Source: Pseudomonadota bacterium
Lineage (GTDB): Bacteria > Pseudomonadota > Alphaproteobacteria > Rhizobiales > Xanthobacteraceae
Length of the DNA stretch: 11,238 nucleotides
NCBI GenBank assembly: GCA_023422775.1
Contig: JAFAGM010000073.1
Span: 1 to 11,238, forward strand
Reading direction: 5' to 3'
Positions within the stretch are counted from its first letter, which is position 1, and the number at the start of each line of letters is the position of its first letter. The notes under the pieces were generated by a model. It was not told where the DNA came from and searched no databases. It worked only from the letters and a program-made list of their open reading frames with translations. A program made the position numbers and the translations under genes. Below, in pieces: positions 1-6,937 of this stretch.

Positions 1-2
1 AT

Positions 3-587
3 CATGCCAACCGGGCGGATGCGTGCATCGTGCAGGTCATGAGCGCGCGTTCTGTCGATACGTTCCTCTACCGCGTCGTCCGTGAGGCCAATGTCCGCCG
101 CGTCGCCGAACTGCCTGTCGGACGGCCGCGCGGTGCCGATCAGGTGATCGACTGGTACGTCAAAACATACGGCGAGGATGAAGCACGTCTCCTCCTGGTC
201 GACATGCGCAGCCGGTATCTGGCAGCCGCGATCGCCCTGCTGGAGGCCATTCGCGTGCCGAAAATCCTGTTGTGGTTCGCGCAACGGACGCCGGACTATG
301 AGCCCGGGTTTGGATCGCAGTGGGCGATGCTTGGCGGTTTTCCGCAGGGCGTTGACCGGGTACTGGTTCGGGCGATGGCCGAGCAGGTCGACGGCTATTG
401 CGAGTGTGTCACCGCGCGCGGTTCTCCCCAACTCCTTATAGACCATGAAGGCTCTATCGCGTGGGCGAACCTCGGGGGGCGGCGGACTTGCCTCAATTCC
501 TACTATCCGTCTCCTGAGATGCACGTGGATGCCGCTGCGGCGCTGGTGCCGATGCTGAAGGACCTCGGGGTGGTCGCGTCCGCTTGA
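3..587 (+). CDS. Conserved protein of unknown function, 3' part (5' end outside window)
   Basis: The reading frame is open to the left edge, from the first in-frame codon at base 3, so this is the C-terminal part of a longer protein; the GTG at base 30 is probably internal. About 194 residues are visible. An alpha/beta pattern runs through hydrophobic stretches such as AAIALLEAIRVPKILLWFA (about 67-85 counted from the GTG), and there is a conserved-looking C-terminal block with YYPSPEMHVDAA before the stop. This resembles the DUF6473-type proteins of alphaproteobacteria, but that assignment is from memory and not certain. No catalytic residues, signal peptide or membrane segment can be named. 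It ends 149 nt before the tRNA gene and is probably core chromosome flanking the accessory region. The coding call is firm; the function is unknown. Confidence 0.8.
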   Translation, partial: HANRADACIVQVMSARSVDTFLYRVVREANVRRVAELPVGRPRGADQVIDWYVKTYGEDEARLLLVDMRSRYLAAAIALLEAIRVPKILLWFAQRTPDYEPGFGSQWAMLGGFPQGVDRVLVRAMAEQVDGYCECVTARGSPQLLIDHEGSIAWANLGGRRTCLNSYYPSPEMHVDAAAALVPMLKDLGVVASA

Positions 588-736
588 AAGGCGTGCAGGG
601 GGGGCGCCTTGGCCCGTGGATATCGGGTGGCGGTGCAAGTTCTTCACTTTGAGCGGCGAACAGGGTATCTGTCCAAGGTCAAATCAGGCGGCTGCTGTGC
701 TGCGCGCAACGCGGCGCTGCCAGCCTGAAGAACTCC

Positions 737-813
737 GGTCCCGTAGCTCAGCCGGATAGAGCATCTGCCTTCTAAGCAGAGGGTCGCAGGTTCGAGTCCT
801 GCCGGGATCGCCA
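737..813 (+). tRNA. tRNA-Arg, anticodon UCU
   Basis: A full cloverleaf can be folded by eye. The acceptor stem is GGTCCCG (737-743) with CGGGATC (803-809), containing one G-U pair. The D-stem is GCTC/GAGC (746-749, 759-762). The anticodon stem is TCTGC/GCAGA (764-768, 776-780), enclosing loop CTTCTAA with anticodon TCT at 771-773. The T-arm is GCAGG-TTCGAGT-CCTGC (786-802). The discriminator base is G and CCA is encoded (811-813). It reads AGA/AGG codons. tRNA-Arg genes are common attachment sites for tyrosine-recombinase elements, and the genes downstream here are accessory in character, but no second copy of the tRNA 3' end is visible in the window. Confidence 0.97.
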
Positions 814-848
814 GTAATTTCAATTGGTTATCTGCTTCCACCCATCCG

Positions 849-882
849 CGAACCGTGTCACGAACCGTGTCACGAACCGTGT
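849..882 (+). repeat. Tandem 12-bp direct repeat, 2.8 copies
   Basis: The unit CGAACCGTGTCA occurs at 849-860 and 861-872, then as CGAACCGTGT at 873-882. At the junctions the units form short dyads CACG-AAC-CGTG (859-869 and 871-881). The array starts 35 nt after the tRNA-Arg CCA end, in the non-coding stretch 814-1058. Its position would suit recombinase or accessory-factor binding sites beside an attachment site. That is inference only; the repeat itself is directly visible. Confidence 0.9.
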
Positions 883-1058
883 GGGCACAACTTTTTTCAT
901 CGGAGGCGGCTGCCTAGTCACGGAACCCCGGGGGCAATGAGGGAGGCGTAAACCGTCCCTGACGCTCGGCGTCTGGGTGTGAAGAGGCTCCGGCAGATGG
1001 CCGCCATCAGAAAAGCTTTGTAGGGTGGCGGGGGCTGAGGCCGCTCGGAGAGACACCG

Positions 1059-1593
1059 ATGTGCCGGAAGTTCACGCAGCTGGCGACGTGGGCAGAGGTC
1101 CACGCGTTCTCGCAGCCCCTGATGGTGCGAAGCGGTGAGGAGGTTGTCGTCTCCACGCCTATGCGGTTTGCCAAGATCTTGAGGCTTAATGCTGCCGGCA
1201 AACGTGAGTTGGTGGCGATGCGGTGGGGCTTCGCGGGACAAGAGCTTCCCAACGGCGAGACGAAGCAATGGGTGGTTACGCCGAAGGACGGCCAGCCAAT
1301 CGCAATCGCGGTGATCTTCGAGACATGGCGGAACAGGGTGGAGTCGCTGGATACCTTCGTGCAGGTCACGACGCCGGCGAATACCCTCATCTCTCGCATC
1401 ACTGACCGGACGCCCGCCATACTCCCCGCGTGATATCTGGCCAGTGTGGCTGGGTGAGGCGGAAGTGTCTCTGACCGATATCAAAGCAATCCTCCAGCCC
1501 TTCGAAGACGGCGGTGCATGGACCATGACCGAGCAAGCGCCGTCCCGGGCCACGAAGGCGAAGAGGCCAAACACCCAACAGACTTTGTTCTGA
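1059..1593 (+). pseudogene. SRAP/HMCES-family (SOS response-associated peptidase) gene, internally deleted and frameshifted
   Basis: Intact family members use Cys2, exposed after Met removal, to form a covalent crosslink with abasic sites in single-stranded DNA. Here the start MCRKF with Cys2 is kept, preceded by a GGAGAG ribosome site. Two lesions follow. First, the MRWGF block runs straight into ELPNGETKQW around 1231-1243, so the usual intervening 40-60 residues with the (H/N)ARSE motif and the first part of the FNEGEEL-type active-site block are missing. Second, an extra base at about 1428 ends the frame at TGA 1431-1433. Skipping that base restores RDIWPVWLGE... down to a typical TQQTLF ending and a stop at 1591-1593. 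The surviving 124-residue product lacks essential active-site parts. The gene lies 82 nt before the GIY-YIG gene. Confidence 0.85.
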
Positions 1594-1674
1594 TCCGCCG
1601 TCGCAATCGAAGCGCCGCTGGCAGGCAAACCAAATCCTCTGGCCACAGGTTCGGCGTGGCAGTACAATTAGTCC

Positions 1675-2262
1675 GTGTTCGTTGTTTATGGCATCATCGA
1701 CCCGCGCACTGACGCGATTTTCTACATCGGGCAATCATCGGATTTTGTGGCCCGCAAGTGCGCGCATCTTGAAGGCAGCGATCAGCTTTCAGGTTTTGTC
1801 GTCAAGCAGGTGAAGCTCAACGGCTTCCTGCCGCTGTTCGTGGTGCTGGAGCGCGTGAAGACAAAAGCAGAGGCTCTGTCAGCGGAGATCTTCTGGATAG
1901 AGCTGATGAAGGCGCGAGGCGCCGCTTTACTCAATGCACAGGGTGTCGGTGGGTATGTAGAGCGCGATCGGGTGCGGGAATCGCTCGCCGGGCAGCTCGG
2001 TGTAATGAAGCGCGCGAAAAGTGCGGGTGAGTCGGGCGATCGCGGCGTGTCTCTAGAGGACATCGCCAATGGGCGTTCCGTGCGCACGCGCGAGGATTGG
2101 ACGGCACATGAACTTAGCCGGCTGAAGGGCATGACCAAGGCAAGAATGAACGTGTCGGCGATAGCCGACGCTCTCGAACGCGCACCTTCGGAAATCAGGC
2201 GCAAATGCAAGGTGCTTGGATTGCGCCTTGTCGGCCATAGGAATGCCGGCAGAAAGGCCTAG
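1675..2262 (+). CDS. GIY-YIG nuclease-like protein with C-terminal SANT/Myb-like HTH
   Basis: Predicted 195-residue protein. The N-terminal GIY-YIG domain (about 1-93) shows VYGI (4-7), YIG (17-19), Arg27, His31, the metal-binding position Glu71 in AEIFWI, and Asn87 in LLNAQGVGG. These are the expected catalytic residues of the superfamily, so nuclease activity is plausible. A charged linker follows, then residues 142-185 (W-x3-E-x3-L ... IADAL-R ... IRRK-LGL) look like a SANT/Myb-type helix-turn-helix for DNA binding. The start must be the GTG at 1675: a TAG lies two codons upstream (1669-1671) and the VYGI motif must be at the N-terminus. No strong ribosome site is visible. The target and role are unknown; a stand-alone endonuclease or a repair nuclease are both possible. 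Its neighbours are a decayed SRAP gene and an SOS-boxed unit. Confidence 0.85.
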   Translation: MFVVYGIIDPRTDAIFYIGQSSDFVARKCAHLEGSDQLSGFVVKQVKLNGFLPLFVVLERVKTKAEALSAEIFWIELMKARGAALLNAQGVGGYVERDRVRESLAGQLGVMKRAKSAGESGDRGVSLEDIANGRSVRTREDWTAHELSRLKGMTKARMNVSAIADALERAPSEIRRKCKVLGLRLVGHRNAGRKA

Positions 2263-2333
2263 CGCAGAGGCCCATCCAATCACTCGCGGGCGACATCAGC
2301 TCTCCATCGCCAGAACTTTTTTGCGCTGTCACC

Positions 2334-2367
2334 TTGATGTTGCTGCCCTAGTGTTCCTAATTTGTTC
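2334..2367 (+). promoter_or_regulatory. LexA (SOS) box GTTC-N7-GTTC overlapping a candidate promoter
   Basis: GTTC (2353-2356), the 7-nt spacer CTAATTT, and GTTC (2364-2367) exactly fit the direct-repeat LexA site described for alphaproteobacteria (GTTC-N7-GTTC). A candidate promoter of TTGATG (2334-2339), an 18-nt gap and TAATTT (2358-2363) places the -10 inside the box, the usual geometry for repression. The box is 31 nt upstream of the ATG at 2399. Repression by LexA and induction by DNA damage are inferred. Confidence 0.6.
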
Positions 2368-2398
2368 TTCAGAAGCGGTAAAGCCTCTTGAGGTCGTC

Positions 2399-2641
2399 AT
2401 GAGTGACAAGGGTGCGCGGGCGGTGCTGAAGGCGCGATTTGGGCAGCTGTTTCAGGCGGGCAAGTCGGACACCGTCAAGAGAGCACCGCGGGCCCGCCGA
2501 CAACAGAAAAACCTGACGTTGCTCGAGGTGGATGTCGCCCGCATGAAGGCTTTGGCGGCGCGTGATCGGATCAGTCAGGCTCAACTCATCGGCCGGGCGC
2601 TGGATTCATACGAGGAAATGCAGGGCAAGCTCGGAGGATAG
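2399..2641 (+). CDS. Small ribbon-helix-helix-like DNA-binding protein
   Basis: Predicted 80-residue protein starting at ATG 2399, preceded by TTGAGG at about 6 nt. An in-frame start further upstream (2216) would overlap the GIY-YIG gene and bypass the LexA-type box, so it is not chosen. The N-terminal half is very basic (KRAPRARRQQK, about 27-37). Residues 38-78 (NLTLLEVDVARMKALAARD... SQAQLIGRALDSYEEM) have the strand-helix-helix pattern of CopG/Arc-type ribbon-helix-helix proteins, with a SxAQLI second helix. It probably binds DNA as a dimer and may autoregulate the unit or act on the mobile element. The next gene starts 4 nt after its stop, so the two are co-transcribed and probably translationally coupled. 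No specific family is recognised. Confidence 0.75.
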   Translation: MSDKGARAVLKARFGQLFQAGKSDTVKRAPRARRQQKNLTLLEVDVARMKALAARDRISQAQLIGRALDSYEEMQGKLGG

Positions 2642-2645
2642 GAGC

Positions 2646-3776
2646 TTGCGGATATTTCTGACCGTTGCTTGCGTGCTCGCCGCGCTGCTGATGATTGGGG
2701 TGTCGGCGAGCATGAACTTCCTGTTCATGAAATCGCTCGCCACCAGAGAAGCCGATGGATTGGTCTTGGGTGCCGCGTCGGCCGCGGCCGACATTCTAAA
2801 GGCTGCGCTACCCTGGTTCATCGCGCTCGCCTGGCGGCAGCGGCGGATCATGTTTGCCGTTGTCGGGTCATCGGTGTTCGTTGGCTTTTCAGCCTTCTCC
2901 CTGATGTCGGCTCTTGGTTTCGCGGCGGATCTTCGCTCCAACATGGCGGGCAAGCGCGAGGCTGCAAATGCGGCACTGAGCCAAAAGCAGTCCGAGCAAG
3001 CATCTCTGCGGAAGGAGCTGTCGGCGCTCGGTACGGTGCGGCCGGAACATCTAATTACAGCCGACCTTGCGATCGCACGGCAGGATCGGCGTTGGACTTC
3101 CAGCAAAGAATGCACGGATGCGACGGTGCCTGGTAGCCGCGCATTCTGCCAGACTTATCTTGGCTTGCAGGCATCGCTTGTCTCGAGCCGGGAAGCGGGA
3201 CGTGTGGAGAGGCAGATCGCTACAGTTGAAGGTGAGATCTCCGCGATGCGCGCAGCCGGTGCGGGTGCCGAATCCGATCCGCAGGTTGCGGTGATCGCGC
3301 GGCTGCTTTCGCAGGATCGCGACGTGATCCGAACTGTGTTGGTGGTGGCAGCTGCATTGCTGGTGGAGGCGGGATCAGGACTTGGGCTTTGGCTGGCGCT
3401 CGGTCACTCGGAGCCGCAGCGCGGCGGCCGATCCGCCGATGCATCTACGGCAGCAGAAAGAATTCAATTGAAGCGTAGTGATGAGCCGCAGCCGAAAACG
3501 ATAAATGGTATGGCCGTACTACCTGCATTGCTGCCACCGCGTATTGCCGGCAGCGTCGTCGACTTCTGCATCGATCGCCTGCATCCAACAAGCGACGGTG
3601 GGCTGACGATGCTGGGACTTTATCGCAGCTACGAGACCTGGTGCCAGGCCCGTGACTTCGAGCCGGTATCGCGGACCGAGTTTGCGCGAGAGTTTGGGGT
3701 GCTGGCCCGGGAGATGGGGATTGCCGAGATTGGGGATTTGTTCGTCGGCGTCCGGGTCGGAAGAAGTTATGGGTGA
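2646..3776 (+). CDS. Membrane protein: 4 TM helices, coiled coil, C-terminal winged-helix-like domain
   Basis: I do not recognise a named family. The TTG start at 2646 follows GGAGGA by 6 nt and gives 376 residues beginning MRIFLTVACV; an ATG at 2562 would overlap the previous gene and prepend a polar tail to the first helix. Predicted membrane segments are about 3-25, 42-62, 68-92 and 228-252. Between helices 3 and 4 lies a roughly 135-residue section with coiled-coil-like stretches (about 103-130 and 178-203) and two cysteines (156, 168). After a low-complexity linker (255-290), residues about 318-372 (GLYRSYETWCQARDFEPVSR, then FAREFGVLAREMGI) resemble the winged-helix 'YxxWC' domain seen in phage and plasmid D5/primase-type replication proteins. 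A membrane-tethered DNA-binding or sensing role is inferred. Confidence 0.85.
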   Translation: MRIFLTVACVLAALLMIGVSASMNFLFMKSLATREADGLVLGAASAAADILKAALPWFIALAWRQRRIMFAVVGSSVFVGFSAFSLMSALGFAADLRSNMAGKREAANAALSQKQSEQASLRKELSALGTVRPEHLITADLAIARQDRRWTSSKECTDATVPGSRAFCQTYLGLQASLVSSREAGRVERQIATVEGEISAMRAAGAGAESDPQVAVIARLLSQDRDVIRTVLVVAAALLVEAGSGLGLWLALGHSEPQRGGRSADASTAAERIQLKRSDEPQPKTINGMAVLPALLPPRIAGSVVDFCIDRLHPTSDGGLTMLGLYRSYETWCQARDFEPVSRTEFAREFGVLAREMGIAEIGDLFVGVRVGRSYG

Positions 3777-4114
3777 AGGGGCCGTGCGGACAGAAATTCA
3801 GCGGACCCAACGCAGCGTGTTGATGCCAACGACAAATTACACTCCCTAATAGGACGCTCCTAAAGGATAATGTTGTCTCGCCCAAGGTCCAGAACCGGAC
3901 AGTTCATTGCGACAAGGCCGATATTCAGCTAGCGGATCATTGGGCGTAGCATCACCTCTCCCCGATATGTGGATAGATTCAGCTCGGGGTATAATAGCGC
4001 CTTAGCTTGAGTGCCGTTGCGCCATTAATGAGTCCGCTTCACAGACACATGCCGATTTTAGCGTCGCGCCAGGTAAGCCGTGATCAGCTCCTGAAACCGA
4101 AGCGGAGGGCCGCA
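3777..4114. other. Intergenic stretch, no gene seen
   Basis: These 338 bases separate the SOS-boxed unit from the flavodoxin block. No credible coding frame or RNA gene is visible. The only structure noted is an inverted repeat directly before a TATAAT hexamer (3960-3995). The stretch probably contains the junction between two unrelated cargo blocks, but no insertion-sequence end or target duplication can be pointed out. Confidence 0.6.
3960..3995 (+). promoter_or_regulatory. Candidate -10 element preceded by an inverted repeat
   Basis: CCCCGA (3960-3965) and TCGGGG (3984-3989) form perfect 6-bp arms around an 18-nt loop, followed immediately by TATAAT (3990-3995). No good -35 hexamer lies 16-18 nt upstream, so if this is a promoter it may depend on a factor bound at the dyad. 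It would give about 110 nt of leader before the flavodoxin start at 4115. Tentative. Confidence 0.25.
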
Positions 4115-4696
4115 ATGATGACGAGACGCAAAAGCCTCGCCTGCATGCTGACTGTGAGCCTCGGTGACGCGTTAAGATCGGGCGAGAGGGCAGAGGCACA
4201 GCCAACAGCGGAACGCAGCCGCACGCTCGTTGCGTATTTCACGCGCAGCGGCAACACAAAGCTCATCGCGGGCAAGGTCCGACGCGATCTCGGCGCCGAC
4301 CTGTTCGAGATTCAGCCGTCCGAGCCTTATCCCGACGATTACGAAGTCACGGTTGCGCAGGCCGACCGGGAGAAGCAGGCCGGCTATGAGCCGCCGCTCA
4401 AAAAGACCGTTGGAGAGATTGGCGCCTATCGCACGGTCTATCTCGGCTTTCCCATCTGGGGGGAGACAGCGCCCACCGTCATCAAGTCATTCCTGTAGAA
4501 GCACGATCTTGCACGGAAGGATTTGGTGCCGTTGATCACGCACGGCGGATACGGTACCGGTGATAGTCTCACTGTCCTTCGTCGATTGGCGCCTCAAGCA
4601 CGCCTTCGCAAAGCCTTCGTCATCCGAATGGATCAGGAACGGGCGATTCTTCGGGAGGTGACCAGCTGGCTGCAAACCAGCGGTGCACGGAAGTGA
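4115..4696 (+). pseudogene. Tat-leader flavodoxin-like protein, interrupted by an in-frame amber codon
   Basis: The start ATGATG (4115) follows GGAGGG. The leader MMTRRKSLACML has a twin-arginine motif and a weak hydrophobic stretch, suggesting Tat export. The flavodoxin fold follows: strand LVAYF, FMN-phosphate loop TRSGNT (about 43-48), EPYPDDY, and YLGFPIWGETAP (about 109-120). Codon 128 is TAG (4496-4498). The same frame continues for 65 codons with clear family sequence (KHDLARKDLVPLITHGGYG, later SWLQTSG) to TGA 4694-4696. Intact relatives read 'SFL(S)xHDL' here, so a TCG-to-TAG change is the simplest explanation. Without suppression the 127-residue product lacks the last strands of the fold and the second flavin loop. 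It ends 2 nt from the convergent LysR gene. An ATG at 4007 in frame is rejected because it lacks a ribosome site. Confidence 0.85.
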
Positions 4697-4698
4697 AC

Positions 4699-5592
4699 TT
4701 AGCTGCGCCGGCGCAGCGCCTCGACCAGCAGGGAGAACGCAGGTGTCGGCTGCCGGCGCCTCGGGTAGTAGAGGTAGTATCCGGAGAATGGCGGACACCA
4801 GTCGGCAAGCACGCGCACAAGATTTCCATTCTTGAGGTGCGGCTTGACGCGGTCCTCTAACAGACAGGCTAGGCCACAGCCGGCCAGGGCCGCCTCTAGG
4901 ACTAGCTTTGAGGAGTTAAAGGCAAGGGGGCCTTCGACCCGCACCTTCATTTCCTTGCTGCCCTTCTCGAACTCCCAGGCATAAAAGCCGCCGAACGTCA
5001 TCAGCCGCAGATTGATGCACGCATGCGCCGTCAAATCCTTCGGCTGTCGCGGCTTGGTATGCTGCGCAAAGTACGAAGGCGCACCAACAACCGCCATGCG
5101 CATATCTGGGCTGATCCGAACGGCGATCATATCCTTGTCGATGCTCTCGCCGAGACGTACGCCCGCATGATAGCGCCCGGCAACGACATCAGTCAGGCCA
5201 TTGTCAACATCGATCTCGACCGTGATGTCGGGATAATCCCGTCTCAGCTTATTCACCGCCGGCCACAGAATGGTCTCGGCGGCATGGTCGCCCGCGGCAA
5301 GCCGAAGGGCACCGGCCGGCTTCTCGCGCAATGCTGTGAGCGAAGCCAGAGCCTCCTCGATACCATCGAAATGCGGTGCAACAGTCAGCAGCAGTCGCTC
5401 ACCTGCTTCGGTCGGCGCCACGTTGCGCGTGGTGCGCGTCAGAAGCTGAAGGCCCAGCCGCTCCTCCAGCCCTCGCATGGTGTGACTCAACGCCGATGGC
5501 GAGACGCCAAGACTCGCCGCCGCACGCGTAAAGCTTCGCTCGCGGGCGACAGCCAGAAAGGCAATCAGGTCACCGGTATCGCGACGAGCCAT
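4699..5592 (-). CDS. LysR-family transcriptional regulator
   Basis: Predicted 297-residue protein of typical LysR length. The N-terminal winged HTH (about 1-66) is canonical: LIAFLAVARERSFTRAAASL, then GVSPSALSHTMRGLEERLG and TPTEAG-like VAPTEAGERLL. Residues about 92-295 form the periplasmic-binding-like effector domain (GALRLAAGDHAAETILWPAV, later GLACLLEDRV). It is divergent from the hydrolase-CMD-cupin operon, with about 230 nt between start codons, and convergent with the flavodoxin pseudogene. LysR regulators commonly control divergent neighbours in response to a pathway metabolite, so this probably regulates the operon at 5823-7878 and its own gene. A clear T-N11-A operator could not be fixed in the gap. 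The effector is unknown. Confidence 0.95.
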   Translation of the reverse strand: MARRDTGDLIAFLAVARERSFTRAAASLGVSPSALSHTMRGLEERLGLQLLTRTTRNVAPTEAGERLLLTVAPHFDGIEEALASLTALREKPAGALRLAAGDHAAETILWPAVNKLRRDYPDITVEIDVDNGLTDVVAGRYHAGVRLGESIDKDMIAVRISPDMRMAVVGAPSYFAQHTKPRQPKDLTAHACINLRLMTFGGFYAWEFEKGSKEMKVRVEGPLAFNSSKLVLEAALAGCGLACLLEDRVKPHLKNGNLVRVLADWCPPFSGYYLYYPRRRQPTPAFSLLVEALRRRS

Positions 5593-5822
5593 TACTGAAA
5601 ATTCCTCAAGTCCTCATTCAGATATATGCAGGTTATCACATAGTCGTATGCGCGCTACCTTGAAGTTGGAAAAATTGGAGAACCCGGCAGCTTTAGGGCA
5701 GCATGTCCACTGAGCATGAGAAGGACACAGCCTGAATAATCGAACGCCGCAGTGTCAATCGCGCCGGCTGCGCTGCGCGAAGGTCGCTATCCGGCATGTC
5801 AGGGCGAGGAACGGGGGTGGTG

Positions 5823-6911
5823 ATGAGTTCAATATATCTGAAAGCAATCGTTGCGGTTTTGCTGCTTGCAACAAGCGTGCAATCTGGAGGAACTGCCGTG
5901 GCGCAAGACCCTGTCAAGCACGCGCCGATCGTCATCGAGAATCAGGGCAGCTTCGCTGTGGGCGGGACCGTAGTGAAAACCCCCGGTTCTTATGACAACA
6001 ACAAGCCCACTGCTGCCGGACAAAGTTTCCACGGCGACCATCTTTACGCTTTTTATCAGGTGCCGCAGAGCTCGAAGGCTCTGCCGATCGTCATGCTGCA
6101 TGGCGCATTTCAGTCGGCGCGAAGCTGGGAGACGACGCCGGACGGACGCGAGGGCTTCCAGACGCTCTTTCTGCGCCAAGGCTATCCGGTCTATGTCGTC
6201 GACCAGCCGCGACGCGGTCGTGCCGGCAATAGTACCGTTGCCGCGACCGTCGAACCGATACCCTATGACCAGCTCTTCTTCGACCAATTCCGGCTCGGAA
6301 CATGGCCGAACTATTTCGATGGCGTTCAGTTCGATCGAAATCCGGAGACGTTGAACCAGGTCTTCCGCTCGGTCACGCCGAACACGGGCCCATATGATGC
6401 CGGGGTGATCGCTGACGCGATGGCAGCGCTATTCACCAAGATCGGTCCCGGCATCCTGTTCACGCACTCTCAGGCCGGTGGGCCGGGATGGCTGACGGCA
6501 ATCAAGAGCCAGAACATCAAGGCGATTGTCGCATTCGAGCCAGGCAGCGGTTTCGTTTTCCCTCAAGGCGAACTCCCTGCCGCAATGCCGAGCGCAGCCG
6601 GTACGTTGTCGCCGGAGGCGGTGTCACTTGAGGACTTCCAAAAGCTCACCCGTGTCCCGATCGTCATCTACTACGGGGACAATATTCCGACCGAAGCGAC
6701 GGAGCGTCGGGGGGAAGATAATTGGCGCGTGCGGCTCGCCATGGCGCGGCTCTGGGTCGACGCCATCAACCGGCATGGCGGCGACGCACAACTCGTGCAC
6801 CTGCCGACAACCGGCATTCGTGGCAACACCCACTTCCTATTCTCGGACCTAAACAATGCACAGATCGCGAACCTGGTGTCCGAATTCCTGCGGGCCAAGG
6901 GCCTCGATTGA
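5823..6911 (+). CDS. Secreted alpha/beta hydrolase
   Basis: Predicted 362-residue protein. The start ATG 5823 is preferred over the in-frame ATG at 5796 because it has a purine-rich GAGGAACGGGGG region upstream and begins directly with a signal peptide (MSSIYLKAIVAVLLLATSVQ), with cleavage likely after the AVA of TAVAQ. The mature part has the alpha/beta hydrolase layout: oxyanion motif LHG (His93-Gly94), nucleophile Ser216 in THSQAGG, probable acid Asp286 in YYGDN and catalytic His337 in NTHFLF. The nucleophile elbow lacks the first Gly of G-x-S-x-G, as seen in some secreted esterase-like relatives. It is probably periplasmic; ester or lactone hydrolysis is an inference and the substrate is unknown. 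It is the first gene of a three-gene operon, 26 nt before the next start, under a divergent LysR regulator. Confidence 0.92.
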   Translation: MSSIYLKAIVAVLLLATSVQSGGTAVAQDPVKHAPIVIENQGSFAVGGTVVKTPGSYDNNKPTAAGQSFHGDHLYAFYQVPQSSKALPIVMLHGAFQSARSWETTPDGREGFQTLFLRQGYPVYVVDQPRRGRAGNSTVAATVEPIPYDQLFFDQFRLGTWPNYFDGVQFDRNPETLNQVFRSVTPNTGPYDAGVIADAMAALFTKIGPGILFTHSQAGGPGWLTAIKSQNIKAIVAFEPGSGFVFPQGELPAAMPSAAGTLSPEAVSLEDFQKLTRVPIVIYYGDNIPTEATERRGEDNWRVRLAMARLWVDAINRHGGDAQLVHLPTTGIRGNTHFLFSDLNNAQIANLVSEFLRAKGLD

Positions 6912-6937
6912 AGCGCAACAGACGACGGAGATTGCAA

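Noticed and set aside
644..841. Minus-strand open frame with GLEPATLCLEGRCSIRLSYG-type sequence
   Set aside because: This is the antisense translation of the tRNA-Arg gene, a well-known spurious protein pattern.
820..1056. Minus-strand frame containing repeated VTRF from the tandem repeat
   Set aside because: The repetition comes from the 12-bp DNA repeat; no domain or ribosome site supports coding.
918..1667. Long minus-strand open frame of about 249 codons
   Set aside because: It is antisense to the SRAP relic, whose plus-strand sequence has clear family motifs on both sides of the lesions; no domain is visible in the minus frame.
2216..2398. N-terminal extension of the RHH gene to ATG 2216
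   Set aside because: It would overlap the GIY-YIG gene and run through the LexA-type box and candidate promoter; ATG 2399 has a good ribosome site.
5023..5598. Plus-strand frame of 191 codons opposite the LysR gene
   Set aside because: It is a shadow of a canonical LysR gene on the minus strand.
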